Made by a program: the position numbers and the translations under genes. Shown here piece by piece: positions 16,387-25,460 of a DNA stretch of 32,163 nucleotides. Numbering within the stretch: the first letter of the stretch is position 1; every line of letters starts with the position of its first letter. The stretch lies in assembly GCA_009692605.1 (NCBI GenBank), contig SHYV01000024.1, positions 1-32,163 of the forward strand. Reading direction: 5' to 3'. The notes beneath the pieces were generated by a model, which was not told where the DNA came from, did not search any database, and was given only the letters and a program-made list of their open reading frames with translations. This DNA is from Myxococcales bacterium. GTDB taxonomy: Bacteria; Myxococcota_A; UBA796; SXON01.

Positions 16387-16831
16387 ACCCAAGGCACCGG
16401 ACGGCGCCGACCCCCACGTTGGAACGGACGATCTCACAGAGGCTGTGGACCGCATCGGGCGGAGCGCGTGGGGGTTGGGCACGCGGCTGTTCGGTCCGAA
16501 GTGGATGCCCCCTCCGAGAGGCGACCAGACGCCGCTGTCGCCTGAGGCCGAAGTCGCGATTCAGGTGGCGGGGGCGACGCTGGGGCGGTGGCTGCATGCG
16601 GCGGGGAAGGGGCTGGAGGCCCACCCAAAGGACCCGATAGCAGCGGTCACGGCGGCGCGGGAGCAGTTGAGCGAGGTCCCGGAGCCCGCCGAGGGTGAGA
16701 CGGTCCTGACCGCCGGGGTTCGTGAGCTTGGCGGAGGGCTCTACAAGATCGCTGAGGGCGTGCTCGACGTGGTCGCGCCGCGGTCGAAGCCGGCCGGGGG
16801 CGAGCCTCCACGCGAGGGCGGCGAACCGTGA
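16379..16831 (+). CDS. Small hypothetical protein
   Basis: Not recognised. The 150-residue product has no signal peptide or clear membrane segment. Its ends are rich in Pro, Gly and Glu. Its middle has helical stretches: EAEVAIQVAGATLGRWLHAAG and LTAGVRELGGGLYKIAEGVL. The start is well supported by AGGAG six bases before the ATG. It overlaps the MBL-fold gene before it by eight bases and the bioD start after it by four, so the three are probably translated together. A small accessory protein is possible, but nothing shows for which partner. Confidence 0.78.
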   Translation: MAEPKAPDGADPHVGTDDLTEAVDRIGRSAWGLGTRLFGPKWMPPPRGDQTPLSPEAEVAIQVAGATLGRWLHAAGKGLEAHPKDPIAAVTAAREQLSEVPEPAEGETVLTAGVRELGGGLYKIAEGVLDVVAPRSKPAGGEPPREGGEP

Positions 16832-17583
16832 GCCCGCAGGCAGTAAACCCGCAGGCAGTGGCCCTGTGGGGTGGCGATTGGCCGTGGCGGGCGATGTTTG
16901 TGAGCGGGACCGACACGGAGGTCGGCAAGACGGTCACGACGGCGTGCCTCGCGGCCGCGTTGCGCAATTATGGGCCTGTGCGAGCGCTGAAGCCGGTCGC
17001 CTCGGGGGTCCAGGCCGGGACCGAAGGGGAGGACGCCACGCTGCTCGCCGGGGCCGCCGGCCATCCAATCCCGTCCGGGAGCGTGAAGCTGCGGGCGCCG
17101 CGCTCGCCTGCGCGGGCAGCGAGGGAGGAGGGCGTGGTGGTGGATCTCCAGACCGTAGCAGACTGGGTCGCGGCGAACGTCGAACGCGGCGGCGCCACGC
17201 TGGTGGAGGGTGTCGGCGGGTGGGAGGTGCCGGTCGGAGTGTCGTGGCGGGTGGCGGACCTGGCGGAGAGCCTCGGTTGGCCGGTACTGGTCGTCGCCTC
17301 GGACCGACTCGGCGTGATCAACCACACCCTGTTGACGGTGGCTGCGGTCAGGCTTCGGGGACTCCGGGTGGCGGGCGTCGTGCTCACCCGCTCCGACAGC
17401 GACGGGAACCGGGAGGACCTTCGTGCCCTGCTGCCCGACCTGCCGATCGTCTCGATGGCCACGCTGGAGCTGTCCGCGGGGAACCGACCCCTGGTGGAGG
17501 TGCTGGCGGAGGCTGGAGCGGCGCTGCTCCGCGACCTGTCTTGGGAGCCCTCTACTCGCTCGGGGCCCGACTACCCGGCGTGA
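16828..17583 (+). CDS. bioD: Dethiobiotin synthetase
   Basis: BioD closes the ureido ring of biotin from diaminopelargonate, CO2 and ATP in the cytosol. The P-loop GTDTEVGKT lies at residues 27-35. Further family motifs are KPVASGVQ (Lys55) and EGVGGWEVPV. The length of 251 residues is normal if the N-terminal 22 residues are an extension. Most BioD proteins begin near MFVSGTDT, and ATG 16894 would give that form. I kept GTG 16828 because it forms a GTGA overlap with the preceding stop and has GAGG upstream. The extension holds a short repeated PQAV. No other biotin genes are next to it, so the pathway must be completed elsewhere. It converges with the deformylase gene, overlapping by 13 bases. 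Confidence 0.92.
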   Translation: MSPQAVNPQAVALWGGDWPWRAMFVSGTDTEVGKTVTTACLAAALRNYGPVRALKPVASGVQAGTEGEDATLLAGAAGHPIPSGSVKLRAPRSPARAAREEGVVVDLQTVADWVAANVERGGATLVEGVGGWEVPVGVSWRVADLAESLGWPVLVVASDRLGVINHTLLTVAAVRLRGLRVAGVVLTRSDSDGNREDLRALLPDLPIVSMATLELSAGNRPLVEVLAEAGAALLRDLSWEPSTRSGPDYPA

Positions 17584-18116
17584 AGCTTCTGCCTCGTGCG
17601 CTTCTGCAGATAACGGCCCTTCTTCAGGCGGCTCACGTGGTCGAGGATCACGGTGCCGTCGAGGTGGTCCATCTCGTGCTGCACCACCACGGCGTCGTAC
17701 CCCTCAAACCACTGCTGCTGGGGCTTGCCGGACTCGTCCAGCCACCGCACGTGCACGCGACGCGGCCGGGCGATGTCCTCGCTGAAGTCGGGCACGGAGA
17801 GGCAGCCTTCGTCCCAGATGACCTTCTCTTTCGACGCCTCAAGGATGATCGGGTTGCACATCGCCGCGAAGCGCGGGTTTGTGGGGCGACCGTTCTCGTC
17901 CTCCTCCCGCTTCGCGTTGCCCGGGTCGGTCACGATGATCCGGCGCAGGTCACCGCACTGCGGAGCGGCGAGGCCAACGCCAGGTGCGGCGTACATCGTC
18001 TCGGCGAGGTCCGAGATGAACCGCCGGAGGTCGTCGTTGAATTCCTGAGGTTCGACGTTGCGGCATCGTCTCGCAAGGAGAGGGTTCGGTACGGTCAGGA
18101 TGCCGAGGATCGCCAT
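17571..18116 (-). CDS. def: Peptide deformylase
   Basis: This enzyme removes the N-formyl group from new proteins. The three family motifs are intact: GVGLAAPQ (residues 46-53), EGCLSVP with metal ligand Cys105, and QHEMDHLDG with His147, catalytic Glu148 and His151. The ATG at 18116 gives 181 residues, the usual size. The frame is open for another 45 codons upstream, but those residues do not resemble the family. The C-terminus is basic (RLKKGRYLQKRTRQKL). No fmt or priA gene is adjacent, unlike in many bacteria. It diverges from the PEP carboxykinase gene, leaving 126 bases for both promoters. Confidence 0.96.
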   Translation of the reverse strand: MAILGILTVPNPLLARRCRNVEPQEFNDDLRRFISDLAETMYAAPGVGLAAPQCGDLRRIIVTDPGNAKREEDENGRPTNPRFAAMCNPIILEASKEKVIWDEGCLSVPDFSEDIARPRRVHVRWLDESGKPQQQWFEGYDAVVVQHEMDHLDGTVILDHVSRLKKGRYLQKRTRQKLHAG

Positions 18117-18242
18117 GCGCGCGCTCTGGAAGACGCGCGTATAGCCCCCGCCCACTACGCGGGCGACCCCCAAGCAAAAGCGGGCGGGATCGCCGGCGGC
18201 CCCCAGGCGCGATAGCGACCGCACCCCTGATCCGGAGTCCCG

Positions 18243-20003
18243 ATGCCGCAAGAGCCGTCAGCCCCTACCCAGAACCCGACGCTGCTCGCCTGGGTGAGAG
18301 AAGTCGCCGCCCACACGCAGCCCGATCGCATCGTCTGGTGCGACGGCTCTCAGGAAGAGGCCGATCGCGTCACGGCGGAGATGCTGGCCGACGGCACGCT
18401 CATCGCGCTCAACGCCGAGAAGAACCCCAACAGCTACCTGCATCGCTCGCACAAGAGTGACGTGGCGCGGACCGAGCACCTCACGTTCATCTGCACCGAG
18501 ACCGCGCTGGCGTGCGGGCCCACGAACAACTGGAAGTCCCCGGCCGACGCCCGCAAGGACGTGTGGCCCTGGTTCGAGGGCGCGATGCGGGGGCGCACCA
18601 TGTACGTGGTGCCGTACATCATGGGCCCGACCACCTCGCCCTACTCGCGGCCGGGCGTCGAGATCACGGACAGCGCCTACGTAGTGGCGAACATGCGGAT
18701 CATGACGCGGATGGGTAAGGTCGCGCTTGAGCGCATCGGCGACTCCGCCGACTTCGTGCGGGGGCTCCACAGCCTCGGAGACCTCTCGCCCGACCGGCGG
18801 GCGATCTGTCACTTCCCACAAGACCGCCTGATCTGGTCGGTGGGCTCCGGGTACGGCGGCAACGCCCTCCTGGGCAAGAAGTGTCACGCCCTTCGCATCG
18901 CCTCGGCGCAGGGGCGCGACGAAGGCTGGATGGCCGAACACATGCTGATCCTCGGCTTGGAATCCCCGGAAGGCGACATCACCTACATGGGGGCGGCGTT
19001 CCCTTCTGCGTGCGGGAAGACCAACCTCGCGATGATGGTGGCTCCGCTCACCCAGCAGGGCTGGCGCGTCTGGACGGTCGGCGACGACATCGCCTGGATG
19101 CACATCGGCGAGGACGGACAGCTGTGGGCCGTCAACCCCGAAGCCGGGTTCTTCGGCGTCGCGCCCGGCACGAGCCTGCGGACCAACCCGAACGCGATCC
19201 GGACCATCGAGAAGAACGCCATCTTCACCAACGTGGCGCTCGCCGACGACAACAGCGTCTGGTGGGAGGGGCTCGGCGACCCGCCGGCGCATCTCGTCGA
19301 TTGGAAGGGCGACGACTGGACTCCCGCCAGCACAGCGCCCGCCGCGCACCCGAACAGCCGGTTCACGGTGGCTGCCGCCCAGTGCCCACAGGCCTCCCCC
19401 CGGATGGAAGATCCGCGTGGTGTGCCAATCTCAGCGATCCTCTTCGGCGGGCGCCGTGCGCGAGTGGCCCCGTTGGTCTTCGAGGCGCGTTCATGGCAGC
19501 ATGGGGTCTACGTCGGCGCTACGGTCGCATCCGAGACCACTGCAGCCGCGACCGGCGCGGTTGGGGTGGTGCGGCGCGACCCGATGGCGATGCGGCCCTT
19601 CTGCGGGTACAACATGGGCGACTACTTTAGCCACTGGCTCAAGATGGGCACCAAGCTCACCAAGCCGCCCAAGGTCTTCCACGTGAACTGGTTCCGCAAG
19701 GGCGCCGACGGGAAGTTCCTGTGGCCCGGGTACGGCGACAACCTTCGCGTGCTGCGGTGGGTGCGGGGGCGAGTGCGCGGCGAGGCGAAAGCACGTGAGA
19801 CCGCCATCGGTTTCGTGCCCGAGCACGGTGAGCTGGACCTCACCGGGCTGGAGGGCGTGGACGTCGATGATCTGCTCGCCGTGGACAATGCCGAGTGGAG
19901 GAGCGAGATTGCGGGCCAACGCGAGTTCTTCGCCGAGTTCGGCGGGACCGTGCCCGCGGAGCTAAGCCTGGAGCTTGAGGGCGTGGCCGCGCGGCTCGGG
20001 TAA
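18243..20003 (+). CDS. pckG: Phosphoenolpyruvate carboxykinase (GTP)
   Basis: This enzyme converts oxaloacetate and GTP to phosphoenolpyruvate, CO2 and GDP, the entry to gluconeogenesis. The 586-residue length is that of the GTP family, not the ATP (pckA) family. The P-loop FPSACGKTNLAMM contains the reactive Cys257 characteristic of GTP-dependent enzymes. Other conserved segments are MGPTTSPYSRPGVEITDSAYVV (substrate binding), DDIAWMH (metal binding) and the run FCGYNMGDYFSHWL. GGAG five bases before the ATG supports the start. GTP-type enzymes are common in Actinobacteria and Myxococcota and in anaplerosis during growth on amino acids, which would suit a predatory or proteolytic lifestyle. 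Confidence 0.98.
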   Translation: MPQEPSAPTQNPTLLAWVREVAAHTQPDRIVWCDGSQEEADRVTAEMLADGTLIALNAEKNPNSYLHRSHKSDVARTEHLTFICTETALACGPTNNWKSPADARKDVWPWFEGAMRGRTMYVVPYIMGPTTSPYSRPGVEITDSAYVVANMRIMTRMGKVALERIGDSADFVRGLHSLGDLSPDRRAICHFPQDRLIWSVGSGYGGNALLGKKCHALRIASAQGRDEGWMAEHMLILGLESPEGDITYMGAAFPSACGKTNLAMMVAPLTQQGWRVWTVGDDIAWMHIGEDGQLWAVNPEAGFFGVAPGTSLRTNPNAIRTIEKNAIFTNVALADDNSVWWEGLGDPPAHLVDWKGDDWTPASTAPAAHPNSRFTVAAAQCPQASPRMEDPRGVPISAILFGGRRARVAPLVFEARSWQHGVYVGATVASETTAAATGAVGVVRRDPMAMRPFCGYNMGDYFSHWLKMGTKLTKPPKVFHVNWFRKGADGKFLWPGYGDNLRVLRWVRGRVRGEAKARETAIGFVPEHGELDLTGLEGVDVDDLLAVDNAEWRSEIAGQREFFAEFGGTVPAELSLELEGVAARLG

Positions 20004-20019
20004 CGGGCTACGTCAGCGC

Positions 20020-21741
20020 ATGATCCTCCTTCTGGCCGTCAGCGGCGCCCTCGCATCTGCGCCCTTCGCCCAAACTCCGGCCGAGATCAGCGCCCAGCGG
20101 GCAACCCTCGAGTCCGCGCTGAAGACAGAGCTGGACCGCTCCCGGGCGCTCCAGCTCAACGACACCGCGCCGCCGTACTCTATCAGCTACGATGTACTCG
20201 ACGGCAGCCTCGCCACGACCTTCGCCGAGTTCGGCGCCACGGTCTCGGACGCCCGGCAGCCCTATCGGAACCTACGCGTCGAGGTGCGCGTCGGCGACCA
20301 CGTGCTCGACTCCTCCAATTTCAACGGGTTCGGCATCCCGAACGGGGTCGTGTCCCGCAACCTGCCGATTGGGACCGGCACGCCGGGTGACGCCCTCGCG
20401 CTCCGGCGCGAGGCATGGCTCGCCACCGACAACGCATACAAGAACGCCGTGCAGTTGCTCGCCCGCAAGCAGGCGGCGCTGAGCGGGGACCACACTCCGC
20501 GGCCGGACGACTGGACCCGCGTCCAGGCCCTCGACTACCCGCTCGGAGGCCTGCCTCCCGCCCCAACGGCCGACGGCGACCGCATCCGCAGCCTCGCCCA
20601 GACCCTCTCCGCCGAGCTGGCGAAGTACCCCAGCTTGGAGCTCGGCCAGGCGGTCGCGCGTGATTGGCAGGGAGCCCGGCTCGAGTTGTCCTCCGAGGGT
20701 ACGCACACCTGGCGTCCAACCGGGTACACGGTCATGCGCGTCGAAGGCACCATCCGCCTGCCGGATGGCACGGAGGTGACGGACAGCCGCTCGTGGATCG
20801 AGCGTAGTCCAGCTGATCTGCCGCCGGAGGCTGAAATGCTGGCCGAGGTCAAGGCAATGGCGGAGTGGCTGACTGCCCTTCCCGCCGCCCCCAAAGAGGA
20901 CGACTACCTCGGCCCGGTGTTGTTCGAGGCGCCGGCGGCCGTAGAGCTGATGAGCCAACTTCTGGCCGCCGAGCTGGTCGGAACGCCACCCGAGATCCAG
21001 GACGGCGACAACATGTTCAGCCCGCGAAGCTCCGCCCGCGCCCGGCTCGGAAGGCGGCTGCTTCCCCATGGCTGGTCGGTGACGGACGACGTGGCCGCCG
21101 CCCCCGAGACGGTGCGGTACGACGTCGATCACGAAGGCGTGGCCCCGCGAAGGGTCGTGCTGGTACGGGATGGTGTCCTGGAAGACACGCTGATGTCGAG
21201 AGTGCCCAACAAGGACCGTAAGGATTCTACGGGCCATGGGCGATCGCTGGGAGACGGACGGCGAGGCGCGATGCCGGGAAACATGGTGGTGACGGCGCAG
21301 AAGACCCACTCACGCCGGGCGCTTGAGCGTCAGGCCTTGCGCTTGGCGGCCCAAACCGGGCACGACTACGTGCTGGTGATCGGCAGCTTGCAGCCCCCTG
21401 CGCTGGACGGCAGCGTGCAGATCGCGATGACTGGAGAGAGTCAACTCGCGGGGTTGACAGCGCCTTACGAGGCATGGAGGCTGTACATGGATGGCCACAC
21501 CGAGCCGGTTCAGGCCTTGCGCTTCAACGGGGTGGACCGTCGCGTGCTCAGGGACATCGAGACCGCCGGGGCGGCGACCGCCATGACGCTGCTCGATGGG
21601 CCGCCGGGCGCGGGTCGCTTCTCGATCGGGTCCACCGGGGGCATCCCGGTGCGCTGGGAGGTCCCCTCGGTCATCATCACCGAGATGGAGCTCTCCGGCG
21701 GGGCGGGCGGCGAGCCGCGTGCGCTCAAGGTGCGCCAGTAG
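20020..21741 (+). CDS. Exported TldD/PmbA-family protein
   Basis: A 573-residue member of the TldD/PmbA superfamily, best matching the large subgroup described as TldD-related metallopeptidases. Supporting segments are APPYSISYDVLDG, LRVEVRVGDHVLDSSNFNGFG, GPVLFEAPAAVELMSQLLAAEL, and the Gly-rich end region. A hydrophobic leader with likely cleavage after PFA suggests export, unlike cytosolic TldD and PmbA. The HExxxH zinc site of TldD is absent; the equivalent place reads VELMSQLLAAEL. It may therefore be inactive or act as a partner subunit, as PmbA (TldE) does for TldD. No second family member is adjacent. The ATG at 20020 has a poor ribosome site; a TTG at 19975 would overlap pckG. It abuts the next gene tail-to-tail with no gap. 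Confidence 0.84.
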   Translation: MILLLAVSGALASAPFAQTPAEISAQRATLESALKTELDRSRALQLNDTAPPYSISYDVLDGSLATTFAEFGATVSDARQPYRNLRVEVRVGDHVLDSSNFNGFGIPNGVVSRNLPIGTGTPGDALALRREAWLATDNAYKNAVQLLARKQAALSGDHTPRPDDWTRVQALDYPLGGLPPAPTADGDRIRSLAQTLSAELAKYPSLELGQAVARDWQGARLELSSEGTHTWRPTGYTVMRVEGTIRLPDGTEVTDSRSWIERSPADLPPEAEMLAEVKAMAEWLTALPAAPKEDDYLGPVLFEAPAAVELMSQLLAAELVGTPPEIQDGDNMFSPRSSARARLGRRLLPHGWSVTDDVAAAPETVRYDVDHEGVAPRRVVLVRDGVLEDTLMSRVPNKDRKDSTGHGRSLGDGRRGAMPGNMVVTAQKTHSRRALERQALRLAAQTGHDYVLVIGSLQPPALDGSVQIAMTGESQLAGLTAPYEAWRLYMDGHTEPVQALRFNGVDRRVLRDIETAGAATAMTLLDGPPGAGRFSIGSTGGIPVRWEVPSVIITEMELSGGAGGEPRALKVRQ

Positions 21742-23178
21742 TCAGGCCAACCGTTCGCCCTCCCACGGCTGTCCGGTCACCCGCCAGACCGGCATCCACG
21801 TGGCGACCACCTCCTCGGATTCGACGACGACCCCCATCCACACCCCGGGCGGCAGCGCTCGCGACAGCCTTGACAGCGCGTCTGGAGTGACCGCTCCTGG
21901 GTCTGTCACCGTGGCTCCCCCGAGCACCAGCAGCGCGACGGGCGCTCCGTCGGTGCGGGCCAGCGCAGCCACGCCGGCTGCGACCTCATCCCAAGTCGGG
22001 ACCATCGCCACCCACACTCCCGCCCCGCCAATCGGGGGCAGGTCGACTGGCCCAGGCAGCGCCACGACAACGCGGCGCTGCTGGACCACCGTGCCGAGGA
22101 GCTCGGTGAGAAAGCGCACCGGCTCGTCAACGCGGAGCACCGCCGCCTGCCCCCAGGTCGGGCCCCCCGGAAACAGGGGTGGCGAGGGATGCGGCCGAAG
22201 CGTTGGGCGAACCTCGAAGGAGCGCTGCCGCTTTACGCTGAGCGCCCCCCCCCCAATGACCGCCGCGGCCAACGCGATGATCCAGGGCCAGGGGCCGAAG
22301 AGCGTGGACCCCACCCCGCTGGCATGCGCCGGCGAAGCGTCGGGGAGCGGAGGAGGGGGAGGAGGGGCAGGAGGGGGAGGAGCCGTACCCGTCGCCGCAT
22401 CCGCCTGACCCACAGCCGCCTCGCCAGCAGCCGCTTGTGGGTTTGGGGTTGGCGCCAACTGGGGGAGCGGCGGGAGTGGGAGATCGAAGGGAGCCGAGGA
22501 CGAGGTGGACGAGGCGACGTCGACCGTGGTGTACTGAATCGGCCCGGCACCCCAGACGAGCGACCCGACAGGGACCCGGGTGCCGTCGCCGGAGTGGAGC
22601 GTCAGGTCGGTGACCGCTGAACCAACCGGGCCAGAGCAGCCGGGCTCGCCGTCGTTCACCACGCGGTCCGGAAACTGCCCGTCATCATGGCAAAAAAGCT
22701 GCGCCGCTCCCCCACCGAGGATCAGCACGGGGGCGGCTCCTGTGCCATACCCGGTCAGGCGTCCGAGCACGATGGCGGCGCCCGGGGCGCTCAAGCTACC
22801 GGGGACCGTCGGCAGGGTCGACTGGTCGGTGGAGATCTGGACGATACCCGAGGCGACCCAGATCGCTGCGGTGTGCGCGGCGCCGGCGTCCCAGCTCAGC
22901 ACGCCACCGCTCACCAACCTGCCATCGACGATGGCTTGAACGTCCGCGGCATCTCCCGCCACCTCGACCGTCTGACACGACCACACGCCGTCGACCGCAG
23001 CGTCCGGCGCAACCGCAGCGTCATTGCACGCCCCGACGCCCCCACCCGCGGCGTCGCGCACCACCGCGATGACCGACTGCGCCTTGCCCAACCCACCAAC
23101 CTGCACGGCTACCGGCGCAGCACGCGCCGGTGAAGCGGCGAGCAAGATGTACGTCAAGTAGATCGACAAGAGAGGCAC
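21742..23178 (-). CDS. Single-pass membrane protein of unknown function
   Basis: Not recognised. The 478 residues are organised as a signal peptide (likely cleaved after ARA at residue 20) and an extracytoplasmic domain of about 200 residues with scattered Cys. Next come a Pro/Ala-rich linker, a membrane helix (WPWIIALAAAVIGGGALSV) followed by KRQR, and a cytoplasmic domain of about 150 residues. The cytoplasmic part has alternating beta strands and helices (RRVVVALPGPVDL, GVWVAMVPTWDEVAAGVAALA, PVALLVLGGATV), as in a small Rossmann-like fold. The topology suggests signalling or a scaffold across the membrane, but no known sensor or effector motif is visible. The start is GTG with AGCAGG just before it. 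It diverges from the operon beginning at 23268 across 89 bases. Confidence 0.78.
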   Translation of the reverse strand: MPLLSIYLTYILLAASPARAAPVAVQVGGLGKAQSVIAVVRDAAGGGVGACNDAAVAPDAAVDGVWSCQTVEVAGDAADVQAIVDGRLVSGGVLSWDAGAAHTAAIWVASGIVQISTDQSTLPTVPGSLSAPGAAIVLGRLTGYGTGAAPVLILGGGAAQLFCHDDGQFPDRVVNDGEPGCSGPVGSAVTDLTLHSGDGTRVPVGSLVWGAGPIQYTTVDVASSTSSSAPFDLPLPPLPQLAPTPNPQAAAGEAAVGQADAATGTAPPPPAPPPPPPLPDASPAHASGVGSTLFGPWPWIIALAAAVIGGGALSVKRQRSFEVRPTLRPHPSPPLFPGGPTWGQAAVLRVDEPVRFLTELLGTVVQQRRVVVALPGPVDLPPIGGAGVWVAMVPTWDEVAAGVAALARTDGAPVALLVLGGATVTDPGAVTPDALSRLSRALPPGVWMGVVVESEEVVATWMPVWRVTGQPWEGERLA

Positions 23179-23267
23179 CCTGCTAAGCCTACGCCGTATG
23201 GACAGGACTTTGCAAGGATGCCGACCGGCCTGTTTCCAAATTCCCGGCTAATCAAGTTCGAGCATAC

Positions 23268-25460
23268 GTGTCCACCTCCTTCGAAACGACCCAAACGCGT
23301 CACCCGGCGAGCCAGTGGTTCTGGGTCTGCGCGGCCTACACGCTCGGCAGCGTGGTGTTTCTGTGGCCGCTTCCGACCTCGATTAGCACGCACGTCTGGG
23401 GAGACCGGTTCGACGTCTGGACCACGCTTTGGCTCATGGACCACGTGCACCACCACCTCGCGCTGGGCACGCTCTCGGCGGTGACCACCGACGTGCTTTT
23501 TCCGTTCGGCTACAACCTGTGGTCGTTCGGCCACGCCATGCTGCAGGCGATCGGAGTGGCGCTGATGTTCCTCGGCGTGCCGCTGGTCACTGCGTACAAC
23601 GTCTTACTGATCGGCGGTTTCGCGACATCCGGGCTCGGAGCGCACCTGCTCGGACGATCGCTCTCCGGGGACCATCTGGGCGGCTTCGTCGCGGGTATCG
23701 TGTTCGCAACCAGCCCCTACCTCTACGGGGAAGGCGCGGCGGGGTGCATCGAGCTGGTCGCGGCAGGCCTCATCCCGCTCTACGCCTACACCCTGGTCCG
23801 CGTGGCGCGGGCGCCCGGCGTGCGCACCGCCGCATGGAGCGCTTTGGTGTTGGCGGTCGTGGGTCCGTTCAACTGGTACTACACGTTGTTTGCCGGCATG
23901 CTCGGCCTCAGCCTCGTGGCCTGGCAGCTTGTGGAGTTTCGCTGGCGATCCGCGGCGTGGATGATGGTCGGGATCCTGGCCGCCGCGCTGGCCGACGCGC
24001 CGCTCATCCCTCTGGTGCGACGGGAAACTCCGACGCGGCCCCCGCTCTCTTCTGCCTTGTTCGAGGATCAGGACGCCTGGGATACGAAGATGGCCGTCTC
24101 CGATGGCAAGATCGAGCTCGGTGATCTCACCGAGAGCATGCTGGAAGAGCATGACGCGATGCAGGTCATGGAGAACTCTACGACCCTGAATGGTCTCATG
24201 CGTGCCCAGTTCACCGTGAACCCGCTCCATAGCACACCGGGAATGCTGGCGTTTGCGGTCGGGGTGGTCGGCGCGCTCGCCTCGTGGCGCCGGGGGGCGG
24301 GCTGGTCGGTCATCGCCTTGGGAGCGACGATGTTGACCCTGGGCCCGTTCCTCCGGCTCGATGAGACGCCGCCGCTGCCGGAATGGTCGGGCGATGTTCC
24401 GTTGCCCTACTACTACGCCTACCAATACCTTCCGTTCTTCTCCAAGGCCTACCGGCCCTATCGCATCGGCGTCATCACCTTGACCTGCTGTGCGGCCCTC
24501 GGGGCGGCTGGGGTAGCCGCCCTGTCCATGGAGGTCCGCCGTCGCTGGCTCCGTGCGGGGACGCTGTTGCTCGGGATCGCCGGGGTCAGTCAGCCCTTCT
24601 GGTCCGGAGATCGGCCCGCCCTTCGGCCGCTCACCGCCGCCGCCATCCCCGAGGTGTACACCCGGCTCGGGGAGCTTCCTCCGGGGGCGGTCGTGGAGAT
24701 CCCGCTCCAGTACCAGCCGCTGACGGTCGCTAACGCCCGCTTCCAGTACAACCAGATCGCCCATCGTCAGCCGACCATCAACTGCAACCAGCTCATTCGC
24801 CGCACCGACCTGCTGAGCTTTCGGGACTACGTCTCAGCGAACAGCTTTCTCACGACCCTCGTCGACCTCAGCCGTCGCAAGACCCCCTACCGCTTCTCCG
24901 CCGCCGATCTGGCCGCGGCGAGAGCGGACGGCTTTCGCTATGTGGTCCTGCACACCACCGCGGAGGCAGACGATACCCGGCTCTCCGGCAACGAGACGAC
25001 CTCCGATCTGGTCGGCGAGCCCGCCGTAAGCATGCTCCACACGGTGCTCGGTGAGCCGGTCCTCGCCGATGAGGCGACACAGGTTTTCCAGATCCCCGAC
25101 ACAGTCGCCGATCCCGCGCGGCATTACACCTGGACCGGCGATGACGTGGTTGACCTCGACTTGCTCACCGACGCCCGGAAGTTCGGCCTGCCGCTCTCGC
25201 TTCCTGCCGACGGCTCGGTCCAGCTCTATCAGGGGAGCGCGCGGCAGGTCTCGTTCTGGGCGCGCCCTGGGTCCGGCGACGGCCTGGTTGTACGCATCCA
25301 GTCCGCCGCCGGGGTTCGCGACGTACCGATCACCCTGATCGAGAGACACTGGCGCTGGCTTCAGGTCCCGGTGACCGAGGCTGGGAGCGTCGAGATCCAC
25401 CTCGTCGCGGCTGGGGGTCCCGCTGCGGTGCGGCTGACGAAGGGTCAGGTGCTCCGGTGA
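23268..25460 (+). CDS. Polytopic membrane protein, GT-C glycosyltransferase-like
   Basis: A 730-residue protein with about ten to twelve hydrophobic segments in its first 420 residues, then a soluble C-terminal region of about 300. The first extracytoplasmic loop carries acidic residues in VWGDRFDVWTTLWLMDH (Asp46, Asp49), as in GT-C enzymes that use lipid-linked sugars. The later segment PYYYAYQYLPFFSKAYRPYRIG is like a conserved part of uncharacterised membrane proteins of this kind. The soluble part ends in strands that look like a beta-sandwich (VSFWARPGSGDGLVVRIQ, VEIHLVAAGG). The GTG start has only a weak ribosome site. The stop overlaps the next start as GTGA, so translation is coupled. 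Glycosyltransferase activity is inferred, not proven. Confidence 0.78.
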   Translation: MSTSFETTQTRHPASQWFWVCAAYTLGSVVFLWPLPTSISTHVWGDRFDVWTTLWLMDHVHHHLALGTLSAVTTDVLFPFGYNLWSFGHAMLQAIGVALMFLGVPLVTAYNVLLIGGFATSGLGAHLLGRSLSGDHLGGFVAGIVFATSPYLYGEGAAGCIELVAAGLIPLYAYTLVRVARAPGVRTAAWSALVLAVVGPFNWYYTLFAGMLGLSLVAWQLVEFRWRSAAWMMVGILAAALADAPLIPLVRRETPTRPPLSSALFEDQDAWDTKMAVSDGKIELGDLTESMLEEHDAMQVMENSTTLNGLMRAQFTVNPLHSTPGMLAFAVGVVGALASWRRGAGWSVIALGATMLTLGPFLRLDETPPLPEWSGDVPLPYYYAYQYLPFFSKAYRPYRIGVITLTCCAALGAAGVAALSMEVRRRWLRAGTLLLGIAGVSQPFWSGDRPALRPLTAAAIPEVYTRLGELPPGAVVEIPLQYQPLTVANARFQYNQIAHRQPTINCNQLIRRTDLLSFRDYVSANSFLTTLVDLSRRKTPYRFSAADLAAARADGFRYVVLHTTAEADDTRLSGNETTSDLVGEPAVSMLHTVLGEPVLADEATQVFQIPDTVADPARHYTWTGDDVVDLDLLTDARKFGLPLSLPADGSVQLYQGSARQVSFWARPGSGDGLVVRIQSAAGVRDVPITLIERHWRWLQVPVTEAGSVEIHLVAAGGPAAVRLTKGQVLR

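Noticed and set aside
16722-18215. A 497-codon plus-strand frame across bioD and def
   Set aside because: It reads bioD out of frame and def antisense. Both real genes carry intact catalytic motifs, and this frame has none.
23179-23267. Promoter boxes between the divergent genes (TTGCAA and TAGGCT on the minus strand, 18 apart)
   Set aside because: The weak -10 match would place the transcript start next to the start codon and leave out the ribosome site, so the match is probably accidental.
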